DNA of 43,991 nucleotides from Streptomyces alboflavus (GCF_000716675.1 NZ_JNXT01000068.1:1-43991); one strand, 5' to 3'. Shown: positions 1 to 8,727, counted from the first letter of the stretch. Notes: generated by a model from the letters alone, not told the origin. Program-made: numbers and translations.

Positions 1-44
1 GGGCGGGGGAGGGTCGGCCCGGGGCGGCCCGGCCCCGGGTGCCC

Positions 45-67
45 GGACGCCGGCGGAACCGGCGTCC
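45..67. terminator. Hairpin at the window edge
   Basis: GGACGCCGG (45-53) and CCGGCGTCC (59-67) form a 9-bp perfect stem with a 5-nt loop. There is no T tract, as is usual for Streptomyces. It probably ends the transcript of a gene lying before the window. Confidence 0.4.
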
Positions 68-93
68 CCGTACGGCGCCCCCGCCAGAATCGG

Positions 94-99
94 TACGCT
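94..99 (+). promoter_or_regulatory. -10 box of a probable leaderless promoter
   Basis: TACGCT fits the TAnnnT -10 consensus and ends 7 nt before the ATG at 107. That places the transcription start at or next to the start codon. No Shine-Dalgarno sequence precedes the ATG, which agrees with a leaderless mRNA. No convincing -35 is seen. Confidence 0.5.
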
Positions 100-106
100 G
101 GCCCGT

Positions 107-586
107 ATGTACGGCTACGACCAGCACGCGGGTGTCGGGCAGGGGTACGTCCCGCCGCAACAGCCGCCGCCGCAAGCGCAATCGCCCGGTGGTTACGGCC
201 AGCAGCCGCCGCTGTATCCGGAGCCGTCGCCTCCGTCCCTCGCGGACGCGGTGCGCGCGTTCACCACGGGCTCGATGGCCGCCGAGGACTTCCAGCAGGT
301 CTTCGCGACCTCGAAGGTGTACTGCCCGCGCGGCGACAACCCCGGCTTCCTCGCGCTGCACAACACCCAGCAGCCGGTCATCCCGATGTTCACGTCGCTG
401 AAGGAGCTGCGCCGGTACGCCGGCAAGGACTCCAAGTACTTCGTGATCACCGGCGCGGAGGTCATCGACCTGCTGCCGACCGGCTACGGCTTCGTCCTCG
501 ACATGGAGGGCGAGCACCGCATGGTGTTCGACGCGAAGGCGGTCGAGCAGATGGTCGACTTCGCCATGCGCCGCATGTACGGATGA
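107..586 (+). CDS. SseB-family protein
   Basis: 159 aa. The first 45 residues are Pro/Gln/Tyr-rich and low in complexity. The rest is a compact SseB-type domain: it contains GDNPGFLAL, then IPMFTSLKELRRYAG, YFVITGAEVIDLLPTGYGFVLD, and ends in a helix of the MVDFAMRRMYG type. SseB-family proteins are small cytoplasmic proteins of poorly defined role in actinomycetes, and no catalytic motif is visible. The gene seems monocistronic, with a leaderless promoter in front and a strong hairpin behind. The start is set by the -10 box 7 nt upstream. Family assignment is likely; function is unknown. Confidence 0.85.
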   Translation: MYGYDQHAGVGQGYVPPQQPPPQAQSPGGYGQQPPLYPEPSPPSLADAVRAFTTGSMAAEDFQQVFATSKVYCPRGDNPGFLALHNTQQPVIPMFTSLKELRRYAGKDSKYFVITGAEVIDLLPTGYGFVLDMEGEHRMVFDAKAVEQMVDFAMRRMYG

Positions 587-630
587 CGGACGACAGGTAC
601 GGATGACGGACCACAGGTACGGATGACGTA
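579..630. repeat. 20-bp tandem repeat over a stop codon
   Basis: About two and a half copies of a 20-bp unit beginning ACGGATGACGGA start at 579, 599 and 619. The first copy contains the TGA stop of the SseB-family gene (584-586). It looks like a local slippage or duplication product. Confidence 0.7.
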
Positions 631-681
631 CCGCGGGCGCGGCCGCCGGTTTCGGCCATGGACCCCGCCATCAGTGATCAC

Positions 682-717
682 CGGAACGCCCGGAGGGAAT
701 GCCCTCCGGGCGTTCCG
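682..717 (+). terminator. Strong hairpin terminator
   Basis: Perfect 16-bp stem, CGGAACGCCCGGAGGG (682-697) against 702-717, with loop AATG. It lacks a T run but is very stable, and it separates the SseB-family gene from pirin. Confidence 0.8.
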
Positions 718-777
718 TGTTCCAGGTGGCAGAAAGTTCTACGTTCAACTAATCTGAGCGTACAAGGAGGTCCATCC

Positions 778-1734
778 ATGCCTGCAGTGACCGTCGAGAA
801 TCCGCTGACCCTGCCCAGGGTGACCGTGCCGGGCGACGCCGTGGCGCGCCCCGTGCTCGCCGTGACGACCGCGCCGAGCGGCTTCGAGGGCGAGGGGTTC
901 CCGGTGCGGCGTGCCTTCGCCGGGATCAACTACAAGTACCTCGACCCGTTCATCATGATGGACCAGATGGGCGAGGTGGAGTACGCCGCCGGGGAGCCCA
1001 AAGGCACGCCCTGGCACCCCCACCGCGGCTTCGAGACCGTGACGTACCTGATCGACGGCACCTTCGTGCACCAGGACTCCAACGGTGGCGGCGGCACCAT
1101 CCGCAACGGCGACACCCAGTGGATGACCGCCGGGTCCGGGCTGCTCCACATCGAGGCGCCGCCCGAATCCCTCGTCATGTCCGGCGGCCTCTTCCACGGC
1201 CTCCAGCTGTGGGTGAACCTGCCCGCCAAGGACAAGATGATGGACCCCCGCTACCAGGACATCCGGGGCGGCCAGGTGCAGCTGTTGACCACCGGCGACG
1301 GCGGCGCGCTGCTGCGGGTCATCGCGGGTGAGCTGGACGGTCACGAGGGCCCGGGCATCACGCACACGCCGATCACGATGGTGCACGCGACCGTGCGGCC
1401 CGGCGCCGAGGTCACGCTGCCCTGGCGGGAGGACTTCAACGGCCTCGCGTACGTCCTCGCCGGACGCGGCACCGTCGGCGCGGAGCGGCGGCCCGTCGAG
1501 CTCGGGCAGACCGCCGTCTTCGGAGCGGGCGGCTCGCTGACCGTCCGGGCGGACGAGAAGCAGGACTCCCACACGCCCGACCTGGAGGTCGTGCTGCTCG
1601 GCGGGCAGCCCATCCGGGAGCCCATGGCGCACTACGGGCCGTTCGTGATGAACACCCGCGCGGAGCTGCAGCAGGCCTTCGAGGACTTCCAGAAGGGCCT
1701 GCTGGGGAAGGTCCCCGCCGTGCACGGCATGTGA
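778..1734 (+). CDS. Pirin-family bicupin protein
   Basis: 318 aa, a typical pirin length. Pirins are Fe(II)-binding bicupins; members act as quercetin dioxygenases or redox-linked regulators. The N-terminal cupin carries the metal-site pattern HPHRGFETVTYLIDG with a downstream His (SGLLHIEAP) and Glu, and DPFIMMDQMG precedes it. The C-terminal cupin follows from about residue 200. The ATG at 778 is chosen because AAGGAGG (764-770) sits 7 nt upstream; an in-frame ATG at 658 lies inside the upstream hairpin region and is unlikely. A TAATCT at 750-755 could be the -10. The gene appears monocistronic. Confidence 0.93.
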   Translation: MPAVTVENPLTLPRVTVPGDAVARPVLAVTTAPSGFEGEGFPVRRAFAGINYKYLDPFIMMDQMGEVEYAAGEPKGTPWHPHRGFETVTYLIDGTFVHQDSNGGGGTIRNGDTQWMTAGSGLLHIEAPPESLVMSGGLFHGLQLWVNLPAKDKMMDPRYQDIRGGQVQLLTTGDGGALLRVIAGELDGHEGPGITHTPITMVHATVRPGAEVTLPWREDFNGLAYVLAGRGTVGAERRPVELGQTAVFGAGGSLTVRADEKQDSHTPDLEVVLLGGQPIREPMAHYGPFVMNTRAELQQAFEDFQKGLLGKVPAVHGM

Positions 1735-1806
1735 CCCTGCCGCACGGCGGGCGACGCGGGCGGCCACGGCAGGTGGTCCTCCCGCACGCCCAGGTGCCCG
1801 CACCGT

Positions 1807-1842
1807 CCGTACGGCCTACGCCCCGCTGCGTGGGCCGTACGG
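1807..1842. terminator. Hairpin between pirin and exporter genes
   Basis: CCGTACGGCCTACGC (1807-1821) pairs with 1828-1842 over 15 positions with a single T/G wobble and a 6-nt loop. It lies 20 nt before the next start codon, so it could also act on that gene's leader. Confidence 0.6.
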
Positions 1843-1861
1843 CCGTGTTCGGGTAGGAGCC

Positions 1862-2971
1862 GTGCACACCCTTCTGCCCGAGGCCGTGCGGCGCGTGGCC
1901 GCCTGGTGCGTGGTCATGCTGCTCGTCGCCGGTGTGGCCGGGGTCGGGGTGTGGCTGTGCACGGTGTTCAAGACGGCCGTCACGCCCGTGCTGCTCGCGC
2001 TCCTCGGGACGGCGCTGCTCGGGCCGCTGTACCGGCGGCTCGTGAAGATGCGCGTCCACCGCTCGCTGGCGGCCGGGCTGACCTGCGCCGCCGTGCTCGC
2101 GGTCGTCGGCGGGGCGACGTACATCGTCGTCGCGGCGCTCATCGACACCGGCGACCAGATCATCGCGTCCCTCAAGGAAGCCGCGTCCGACCTGTCGAAG
2201 CACTTCGGGGCGGCCGGCACCTCCCTCGACGACCTCGCGTCCAACTCCAAGGACCTGCTCGGGAAGTTCGGCGGCACCGCCGCGTCCGGGGTGGTGAGCG
2301 GGATCAGCGTGGTCGGCGAGATGATCGCGACCGCCGTGCTCGCGCTGCTGCTCGTGTTCTTCTTCCTGCGCGACTCGCACAAGACCGCGGGCGCGCTGCG
2401 CTCCCTGGTGCCCGCGTCCGCCGCCGACACCGTGGAGGCCATGGCGCGCCGCGCGTTCACGGCCGTCGAGGGCTTCATGCGCGGTACGACGTTCATCGCG
2501 CTCATCGACGCCGTGTGCATCACCGTCGGCCTGCTGATCCTGCGCGTGCCGGGCGCCGCCGGGCTCGGTGCCCTGGTGTTCGTCGGCGCCTACATCCCGT
2601 ACCTGGGGGCGTTCCTCTCGGGCGCCGTCGCCGTCCTCGTCGCCCTCGCCGACCGCGGTCCCGTCATCGCGCTGTGGGCGCTCGGCGTGGTCCTCGCCGT
2701 GCAGGTCCTCGAAGGGCACGTGCTCCAGCCGATGATCCAGAGCCGGACCGTGCAGATGCATCCGGCGGTGGTGATGCTGGCGATCACCGCGGGGGCGTCC
2801 GTCGCCGGGATCATCGGGATGCTGCTCGCCGTACCGCTGACGGCCGCCGCCTTCGGCGTGCTCTCCGAGCTGCGCGCCCGCTACAGCGCGGCGTCCGGGT
2901 CCGCGCCGCCCAAGTCCCCGCCCGCCCCGGCCTCCGGGGCACCGCCGGGCGAGTCCCCCGAGCCTTCGTAG
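1862..2971 (+). CDS. AI-2E family (UPF0118) membrane transporter
   Basis: 369 aa integral membrane protein with a GTG start preceded by GGAG (1855-1858). Two TM helices lie near the N-terminus, a soluble amphipathic segment covers about residues 95-145 (IIASLKEAASDLSKHF...), and five or six C-terminal helices follow. The conserved FVGAYIPYLGAFLSG and LEGHVLQPMIQSRTVQMHP motifs identify the family. Relatives export AI-2 or act as cation/proton antiporters; the substrate here cannot be told. The last 30 residues are Pro/Ser-rich and overlap the 3' end of the opposite-strand phosphatase gene by 91 bp. Confidence 0.92.
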   Translation: MHTLLPEAVRRVAAWCVVMLLVAGVAGVGVWLCTVFKTAVTPVLLALLGTALLGPLYRRLVKMRVHRSLAAGLTCAAVLAVVGGATYIVVAALIDTGDQIIASLKEAASDLSKHFGAAGTSLDDLASNSKDLLGKFGGTAASGVVSGISVVGEMIATAVLALLLVFFFLRDSHKTAGALRSLVPASAADTVEAMARRAFTAVEGFMRGTTFIALIDAVCITVGLLILRVPGAAGLGALVFVGAYIPYLGAFLSGAVAVLVALADRGPVIALWALGVVLAVQVLEGHVLQPMIQSRTVQMHPAVVMLAITAGASVAGIIGMLLAVPLTAAAFGVLSELRARYSAASGSAPPKSPPAPASGAPPGESPEPS

Positions 2972-5253
2972 AGCTCGAACCAGATGCTCTTGCCCTCGCC
3001 CCGCGGATCCACCCCCCACTGGCCGGCGAGCAGCTCCATGAGCACGAGGCCGCGCCCGGACGAGGCGAGTTCGCCGGGGTGGCGCTTGTGCGGCAGGTCG
3101 TCGCTGCCGTCGGCGACCTCCACCCGGAGCCTGCGCGCCCGGACCTCGCCGGTGACCTCGGCGACCAGGAGCGCGTCGCCGTCGGTGTGCACGAGCACGT
3201 TGGTGATCATCTCGGAGACCAGCAGGACCGCCGAGTCGACCTGGTCGGCGTCCGACCAGTCGTGCAGCAGGTCCCGCAGGTGCTGGCGCGCGCCCGCGAC
3301 GCGCTCCGGTTCGGCCTGGGCGATGGTCAGCATCGTGCGCCGGGTGTGGGCGCGCTGGTCGGGGCGGCCCGTGCGGCGGAGCAGCAGCACGGCGATGTCG
3401 TCCTCGCGGCGGTCGGCGAGGGGGCCCGTGGTGTGGTGCGAGGAGGGCCCGTGCACGGCCTGGACGAGGGTGTCGGCGAGCACTTCGAGGCTGTCGTCGC
3501 CGGTCGGCGGGGCCTCGTAGGCACCGAAGCCCTCGTGCCCCTCGGGCTCGACGGCGTCCCCCTCGGCGCCCGCCGCTCCAGTCCCGCCGGCCGCTCCGGC
3601 CCCGCCGGCCCCGTCGTCTTCGTACTGCTCAAGAATCCTGCGGATCCGCCTCCAGCCCGTCTCCAGGTCGTGGCCGCCCGTCTCGATCAGGCCGTCCGTG
3701 CAGATCAGCATGGTCTCGCCGGTGTCCAGGACGAGGCGGGTCGTCGGGTAGTCCGCGTCCGGGTCGATGCCGAGGGGGAGGCCGCCCGCGATGGGCCGCT
3801 GGAGGACCGTTCCGTCACTCATGCGTATGACGGGCTCGGGATGGCCCGCGCGGGCGATCTCCAGGACCCCGGTCGCCGGATCCGCCTCCACGTACAGGCA
3901 GGTCGCGAAGCGCGGGTCGGCCGCCGCGCCCCCGTGGTCGTCGCGGGTGTCCGTCGACCCGTAGGCGATGCCGTCCGTGATGCCGGACAGGAAGCGGGTG
4001 GCGCGGGACAGCACCGCGTCCGGGCGGTGCCCCTCGGAGGCGTACGCGCGCAGGGCGATGCGCAGCTGCCCCATCAGACCCGCCGCCCGCACGTCGTGGC
4101 CCTGCACGTCGCCGATGACGAAGGCGATGCGGCCGCTCGGCAGCGGGATCACGTCGTACCAGTCGCCGCCGACCTGAAGGCCCCCGCCCGTTGGTACGTA
4201 GCGCGCGGCGACGCTCATGCCGGGGATCTCCGGGCCGAGCACCGGCAGCATCGAGCGCTGCAGGCCCTCCGTCAGCTCCCGCTCGGACTCCGCGACCCCG
4301 GCCCGCGACAGGGCCTGCGCCAGCATGCGCGCGACCGTCGTCAGGACCGAGCGCTCGTCGGGCGTGAACGAGACGGGGTAGGTGAACGCCGCCATCCACG
4401 CGCCCATCGTGCGGCCCGCGACGATCAGCGGCAGGAACGCCCAGGACTGCCGCTCGAAGCGCGAGGCCAGCGGCCAGGCGGTCGGGTAGCGGCGCCGGTA
4501 GTCCGCGGGGGACGACAGATAGACCGCGCGGCCGGTGCGCAGGACCTCCGCGGCCGGGTAGTCGGTGTCCAGCGGCATCGAGGCGAGCGGGTCGTCGTGG
4601 CCGTAGCCGTGGTGGCCGTGGTGGCCGACGAGGGTGAGGCGGTCGGCCTTGGCGCCGAAGACGGCGAGCCCGTCCGGCGAGAAGCCCGGCATGGACAGGC
4701 CCGCGGCGACCCGCAGGACCTCCTTGGTGGACCGCGCCTCCGCGAGCGCGCGGCCCGCGTCGAGCAGGAACGCCTCGCGGGAGCGGCGCCAGTCACCGGT
4801 GACGGGCGAGCGGGCTGCCGATCCCGGGGACGGCTCGGAGACCTCCTGGAGGGTGCCGAGCAGCTCGTAGGTGCTGCCGCCCTCGTGGACGATCGGCTTC
4901 GTACGGCTGCGCACCGTGCGCAGGACGCGGCGGCCCTGCTCGTCCATGATCCGAAGGCGGGCCTCGGCGAGGGTGCCCTCGGCGACGGCGAGCTGCACGA
5001 TGCCGTGGATCTCGTTCCAGTCGACGGGGTGGAAGCGGGAGCGCACACCCGCCTCGGTGGTGGTCTGGGCGTGCGGCGGGAGGCCGAGCAGCCGGGCCGC
5101 CTCGGCGTCGAGGGTGACGGTCCCGGTGGCGTTGTCCCAGCGCCACAGGCCGGTGGCGATGATCGAGAGCACGGCGCTCACGGGCGGGAGGGAGTCCCGG
5201 TCGGGAGGCAGGGAGGCGTCCCCCACCTGCTCGCGGGGCTCATCGGTGCGCAT
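2881..5253 (-). CDS. PAS-GAF-SpoIIE Ser phosphatase with C-terminal HATPase
   Basis: 790 aa cytoplasmic signalling protein. A PAS-like domain lies at about residues 28-140 (GLWRWDNATGTVTLD), a GAF domain at about 160-310, a PP2C/SpoIIE phosphatase at about 345-560 (GGDWYDV, IGDVQGHD, CTDGLIE metal-site motifs), and an RsbW-like HATPase at about 640-755 (N box SEMITNVLVHT, G boxes VEVADGSDDLP and SGRGLVLMELL). This build combines RsbU-type phosphatase and anti-sigma-kinase modules and is common in Streptomyces for partner-switching control of sigma factors. No sigma or anti-sigma-antagonist gene is adjacent, so its partners are unknown. The ATG at 5253 has a TACAGT box 6 nt upstream and is probably leaderless; a 26-residue upstream extension is less likely. 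Confidence 0.92.
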   Translation of the reverse strand: MRTDEPREQVGDASLPPDRDSLPPVSAVLSIIATGLWRWDNATGTVTLDAEAARLLGLPPHAQTTTEAGVRSRFHPVDWNEIHGIVQLAVAEGTLAEARLRIMDEQGRRVLRTVRSRTKPIVHEGGSTYELLGTLQEVSEPSPGSAARSPVTGDWRRSREAFLLDAGRALAEARSTKEVLRVAAGLSMPGFSPDGLAVFGAKADRLTLVGHHGHHGYGHDDPLASMPLDTDYPAAEVLRTGRAVYLSSPADYRRRYPTAWPLASRFERQSWAFLPLIVAGRTMGAWMAAFTYPVSFTPDERSVLTTVARMLAQALSRAGVAESERELTEGLQRSMLPVLGPEIPGMSVAARYVPTGGGLQVGGDWYDVIPLPSGRIAFVIGDVQGHDVRAAGLMGQLRIALRAYASEGHRPDAVLSRATRFLSGITDGIAYGSTDTRDDHGGAAADPRFATCLYVEADPATGVLEIARAGHPEPVIRMSDGTVLQRPIAGGLPLGIDPDADYPTTRLVLDTGETMLICTDGLIETGGHDLETGWRRIRRILEQYEDDGAGGAGAAGGTGAAGAEGDAVEPEGHEGFGAYEAPPTGDDSLEVLADTLVQAVHGPSSHHTTGPLADRREDDIAVLLLRRTGRPDQRAHTRRTMLTIAQAEPERVAGARQHLRDLLHDWSDADQVDSAVLLVSEMITNVLVHTDGDALLVAEVTGEVRARRLRVEVADGSDDLPHKRHPGELASSGRGLVLMELLAGQWGVDPRGEGKSIWFELYEGSGDSPGGAPEAGAGGDLGGADPDAAL

Positions 5254-5259
5254 TGAATC

Positions 5260-5265
5260 ACTGTA
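5260..5265 (-). promoter_or_regulatory. -10 box of a probable leaderless promoter
   Basis: TACAGT on the minus strand ends 6 nt before the ATG of the phosphatase gene. No Shine-Dalgarno sequence is present. The -35 is weak. Confidence 0.5.
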
Positions 5266-5465
5266 GGAACAGTTGTGCACCGCTCGCCACCTTGTGCCCG
5301 GCCGCCCGGGGCCGACAGGCAGGCGGGACACCGGGGGGCGCCCGAATACGGGGGGAAGTGATCTTCCACCGGACGGTAGCCTTGACAGCCAGCACCTTCT
5401 TTACGCCCGCCGGGGCAGGCCCCCGGCCGGGCACTCCCCGATCCCGAAAGACTGGATGAACGACG

Positions 5466-7274
5466 ATGCATCGGTACAGGTCGCACACGTGCGGTGAGCT
5501 CCGGGCCTCTGACGTCGGCACCGACGTCCGGCTGAGCGGATGGCTGCACAATCGGCGCGACCTGGGCGGCATCCTCTTCATCGACATCCGTGATCACTAC
5601 GGCATCACGCAGCTCGTCGCCCGCCCCGGCACCGCCGCGGCCGAGACCCTGGACAAGCTCTCCAAGGAGACGGTCGTCCGCGTCGACGGCAAGGTCGTCT
5701 CGCGCGGCGCCGAGAACGTGAACCCGGAGCTGCCCACCGGCGAGGTCGAGATCGAGGCCGCCGACGTCGAGGTGCTCGGCGCGGCCGCACCGCTGCCCTT
5801 CACGATCAACGCCGAGGACGGCGTGAACGAGGAGCGCCGCCTGGAGTACCGCTTCCTGGACCTGCGCCGCGAGCGCATGCACCGGAACATCATGCTGCGC
5901 AGCGCCGTGATCGCCTCGATCCGCTCGAAGATGGTGGCCCTCGGCTTCAACGAGATGGCGACCCCGATCCTCACCGCGACCTCCCCCGAGGGCGCGCGCG
6001 ACTTCGTGGTCCCCTCCCGCCTGAACCCGGGCAAGTTCTACGCCCTGCCGCAGGCCCCGCAGCAGTTCAAGCAGCTCCTGATGATCTCCGGCTTCGACCG
6101 GTACTTCCAGATCGCGCCCTGCTTCCGCGACGAGGACGCCCGCGCGGACCGCTCGCCGGGCGAGTTCTACCAGCTCGACGTCGAGATGAGCTTCGTCGAG
6201 CAGGAGGACGTCTTCCAGCCGATCGAGAAGCTGATGACCGAGCTCTTCACCGAGTTCGGCGGCGGCCGCGAGGTGACGTCCCCCTTCCCGCGCATCCCGT
6301 TCCGCGAGTCGATGCTGAAGTACGGCAACGACAAGCCGGACCTGCGCGCCAAGCTCGAACTCGTCGACATCACGGACGTGTTCGCCGACTCGGAGTTCAA
6401 GGCGTTCGCGGGCAAGCACGTGCGCGCCCTGCCGGTGCCGGACACCGCGTCGCAGTCCCGCAAGTTCTTCGACGGCCTCGGTGAGTACGCGGTCGAGCAC
6501 GGCGCGAAGGGCCTGGCCTGGGTGCGCGTCGCCGAGGACGGCTCGCTGACCGGACCGATCGCGAAGTTCCTGACCGAGGGCAACGTGGAGGAGCTGACCA
6601 AGCGCCTCTCCCTGGCCCCCGGCCACGCCGTCTTCTTCGGCGCGGGCGAGTTCGACGAGGTCTCGAAGATCATGAGCGCGGTGCGTGTCGAGGCCGCCAA
6701 GCGCGCCGGGCACTTCGAGGAGAACGTCTTCCGGTTCTGCTGGATCGTCGACTTCCCGATGTACGAGAAGGACGAGGACACCGGGAAGATCGACTTCTCC
6801 CACAACCCGTTCTCCATGCCCCAGGGCGGCATGAAGGACCTGGAGGAGAAGGACCCGCTCGACATCCTCGCCTGGCAGTACGACATCGTCTGCAACGGCA
6901 TCGAGCTGTCCTCCGGCGCCATCCGGAACCATGAGCCCGAGGTCATGCTGAAGGCCTTCGAGATCGCGGGTTACGAGGCGGAGACCGTCGAGCAGGAGTT
7001 CGCGGGCATGCTGCGCGCCTTCCGCCTCGGCGCCCCGCCGCACGGCGGCATCGCCCCCGGCGTCGACCGCATCGTGATGCTGCTCGCCGACGAGCCGAAC
7101 ATCCGCGAGACGATCGCCTTCCCGCTCAACGGCAACGCCCAGGACCTGATGATGGGCGCCCCGACCGAGCTGGAGGAGTCCCGCCTCAAGGAGCTGAACA
7201 TCTCCTTGCGCAAGCCGGTGGCCGCCGCCAAGGGCGAGGGTGCCGCCGCCAAGGGTGAGCAGGACGCCAAGTAG
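5466..7274 (+). CDS. aspS: Aspartyl-tRNA synthetase (bacterial type)
   Basis: 602 aa class II synthetase that charges tRNA-Asp in the cytoplasm. The N-terminal OB-fold anticodon domain begins [13 protein letters not shown] and includes [19 protein letters not shown]. Motif 2 is seen around [22 protein letters not shown], the bacterial GAD insertion lies at about residues 300-420, and motif 3 is [13 protein letters not shown]. The last 20 residues are a Lys/Ala/Gly tail with a duplicated AAAKGE. The start fits the conserved N-terminus although its ribosome site is weak; a 13-codon out-of-frame ORF (5456-5497) overlaps it. A strong terminator follows. Confidence 0.98.
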   Translation: MHRYRSHTCGELRASDVGTDVRLSGWLHNRRDLGGILFIDIRDHYGITQLVARPGTAAAETLDKLSKETVVRVDGKVVSRGAENVNPELPTGEVEIEAADVEVLGAAAPLPFTINAEDGVNEERRLEYRFLDLRRERMHRNIMLRSAVIASIRSKMVALGFNEMATPILTATSPEGARDFVVPSRLNPGKFYALPQAPQQFKQLLMISGFDRYFQIAPCFRDEDARADRSPGEFYQLDVEMSFVEQEDVFQPIEKLMTELFTEFGGGREVTSPFPRIPFRESMLKYGNDKPDLRAKLELVDITDVFADSEFKAFAGKHVRALPVPDTASQSRKFFDGLGEYAVEHGAKGLAWVRVAEDGSLTGPIAKFLTEGNVEELTKRLSLAPGHAVFFGAGEFDEVSKIMSAVRVEAAKRAGHFEENVFRFCWIVDFPMYEKDEDTGKIDFSHNPFSMPQGGMKDLEEKDPLDILAWQYDIVCNGIELSSGAIRNHEPEVMLKAFEIAGYEAETVEQEFAGMLRAFRLGAPPHGGIAPGVDRIVMLLADEPNIRETIAFPLNGNAQDLMMGAPTELEESRLKELNISLRKPVAAAKGEGAAAKGEQDAK

Positions 7275-7292
7275 CCTTCGGCATACGGCTGT

Positions 7293-7328
7293 AGGGGCCC
7301 GGGACCGCTGACGCGGCTCCGGGCCCCT
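7293..7328 (+). terminator. Terminator after aspS
   Basis: AGGGGCCCGG (7293-7302) pairs with CCGGGCCCCT (7319-7328), with an inner CCGC/GCGG stem. It lies 19 nt after the aspS stop. Confidence 0.8.
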
Positions 7329-7425
7329 TCGCTGTTCGCGTCCGCGTGGTTTGAGTACGCGTACTCAGGAATCGTTGGCCACCGGCGGCGAGAGTGGGGA
7401 GCACGTCGAACGACTGGAGACCCCC

Positions 7426-7770
7426 ATGCTCATGTCGCGCAGGATCAGCCGGCCCACCGCGGCATCCCGGCGCCGCAGCTTGTCCGCCGTCACCACCGCC
7501 CTCGTCGGCGGGGCCGCTCTCGTGGCCCTCACCGGCTGCTCCGCCCTGGAGTTCAAGGAGGACATCTGCTCGGGTGGCGAGTATCCGGTGATGACCGTGA
7601 ACGGCACGGGCTCGGCGTGCGTCTCGGACGACGACAAGCCGCCGTCGGGCTATGTGCGCTACCCGGAGGGCAAGGTCCCGAAGCACGTCGACGACAAGTG
7701 GGACGTGTACTGGCGCACCCACACGCTCGACGAGCACGGGAAGATCATCGACGATCCTGACGCGCCCTGA
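7426..7770 (+). CDS. Small secreted lipoprotein
   Basis: 114 aa. A basic n-region (MLMSRRISRPTAASRRRSL) is followed by a hydrophobic stretch and the lipobox LTGC, so the mature protein should be diacylated and anchored outside the membrane. The mature part is about 75 residues, rich in Asp/Lys and Trp/Tyr, with the ordered pattern ICSGGEYPV, VNGTGSACV and PPSGYVRYPEGKVPKHVDD. It resembles a small conserved Streptomyces lipoprotein family of unknown role. GGAG lies 6 nt before the ATG at 7426; a second ATG at 7432 is also possible. Confidence 0.85.
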   Translation: MLMSRRISRPTAASRRRSLSAVTTALVGGAALVALTGCSALEFKEDICSGGEYPVMTVNGTGSACVSDDDKPPSGYVRYPEGKVPKHVDDKWDVYWRTHTLDEHGKIIDDPDAP

Positions 7771-7774
7771 CGCG

Positions 7775-8167
7775 TCAGGCGCCACCGCTGACGCAGAACG
7801 GCTGCCCCGACGGGTCCAGGAGGACCGTCCAGTACTCCCCGCCGGGCTGGTGCGCGGGCTTGGTCGCGCCCAGGGCGACCAGGCGCTCCACCGCCGCCTC
7901 GACGTCCGGGAACGTCAGGTCCAGGTGGAAGGGGAGTTCGTCGGCGGGCCAGTTCGGGGCGCGGTAGTCGCGCGCCGTGTAGAAGACGAACGTCGTCGTG
8001 CCGTCGCCGACCAGGAACGCGGTGGGCACGCCCTCCTCGTTCGGGTACTCCTGGATCTTGTCGGGCCAGCCGAGCGCCGCCGCGTAGAACGTCGCGAGGG
8101 CGCGGCCGTCGTGGCCCCAGAAGGCGTACGAGGCGACCTTGGCCGTGGTGGCGGGTTCCGTAGCCAT
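7775..8167 (-). CDS. VOC (glyoxalase/bleomycin-resistance fold) protein
   Basis: 130 aa with two beta-alpha-beta-beta-beta modules: SYAFWGHDGRALATFYAAALGW begins module 1 and PFHLDLTFPDVEAAVERLVALGA begins module 2, ending LDPSGQPFCV. VOC proteins bind metals or sequester small molecules, and the substrate is not deducible. It follows the second VOC gene directly: a GTG at 8173 overlaps that gene's TGA, and the ATG at 8167 is 10 nt after AGGAGG. Either start implies translational coupling. Confidence 0.88.
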   Translation of the reverse strand: MATEPATTAKVASYAFWGHDGRALATFYAAALGWPDKIQEYPNEEGVPTAFLVGDGTTTFVFYTARDYRAPNWPADELPFHLDLTFPDVEAAVERLVALGATKPAHQPGGEYWTVLLDPSGQPFCVSGGA

Positions 8168-8169
8168 GA

Positions 8170-8556
8170 TCACTCACCCTCCTGGCGCTGGTTGACGCCG
8201 ATGACGTAGCCGTCGGGGTCGGTGAAGTACAGGATCTCGCGGCCCTCGACGGCGGTCTCCTTGATCACGTCGACCAGCGGCCTGATCCGCTCCACGTACG
8301 CGTCGAAGTCCTCGACGCCCAGGTAGAACATGCCGAACGCGCCCACCGGGGTGTCCTTGTGCACCGGCAGCCACTTCCGCAGGTGCTCGGCGCGGTGGAC
8401 CATCAGCGCGAACCGGCCCTCGAACAGCAGGACGCGCAGGTCGTCGTCGGGGTCGTCGTTGCCGGGCAGCGCGGTGAAGCCGAGCTTCTCGTAGAACGCG
8501 ACGGTCACGTCGGTGTCCGTGACGCCGAGGCAGGGGGCGATGACGGGGGAACTCAT
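8170..8556 (-). CDS. VOC family protein, probable target of the divergent TetR
   Basis: 128 aa. The fold elements are PCLGVTDTDVTVAFYEKLGF, a central FALMVHRAEHLRKW, and the closing module VGAFGMFYLGVEDFDAYVERI...ILYFTDPDGYVIGV. The ATG at 8556 has GAGAGG upstream. It is the first gene of a two-gene unit with a near-consensus promoter, TTGCAC-N17-TACAGT. The TetR gene on the other side and shared GTAC palindromes suggest repression in the absence of a small-molecule inducer. Confidence 0.9.
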   Translation of the reverse strand: MSSPVIAPCLGVTDTDVTVAFYEKLGFTALPGNDDPDDDLRVLLFEGRFALMVHRAEHLRKWLPVHKDTPVGAFGMFYLGVEDFDAYVERIRPLVDVIKETAVEGREILYFTDPDGYVIGVNQRQEGE

Positions 8557-8592
8557 GGGGATCACCTCTCGGGGAAGGGGGTGAAGCGAGTG

Positions 8593-8631
8593 GTACATCT
8601 GTACTGTAAGCCAGGTCGGGCAAGGGTGCAA
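8593..8631 (-). promoter_or_regulatory. Promoter of the VOC pair with a GTAC palindrome
   Basis: Minus-strand -35 TTGCAC (8626-8631) and -10 TACAGT (8603-8608) are separated by 17 nt, which is very good for this GC content. GTAC-ATCT-GTAC (8593-8604) overlaps the -10 and start site and could be an operator. Confidence 0.6.
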
Positions 8632-8654
8632 TACGGACATATTTCGCATTCGAT

Positions 8655-8694
8655 TTCGCCTGGTGAGGTGATCGGCGTTACGGTACGTACGTAC
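8655..8694 (+). promoter_or_regulatory. Probable TetR promoter and operator
   Basis: TTCGCC (8655-8660), 18 nt, then TACGGT (8679-8684) make a plausible plus-strand promoter. The perfect 12-bp palindrome GTACGTACGTAC (8683-8694) overlaps the -10 and the expected start site, the position of an autoregulatory operator. Confidence 0.45.
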
Positions 8695-8727
8695 TGATGA
8701 AGCTGTTCCGTGTGGTGAGGAGCCCCT

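Noticed and set aside
1906..5256. Very long plus-strand open frame (about 1100 codons) across the exporter and phosphatase genes
   Set aside because: It is Arg/Ala/Gly-rich, has no family motifs, and is the antisense or shifted frame of two well-supported genes; high GC removes stop codons.
5254..5465. T-box or other aminoacyl-tRNA riboswitch before aspS; TTGACA at 5382-5387
   Set aside because: No T-box core or long structured leader is visible, and the TTGACA has no acceptable -10 at the right distance.
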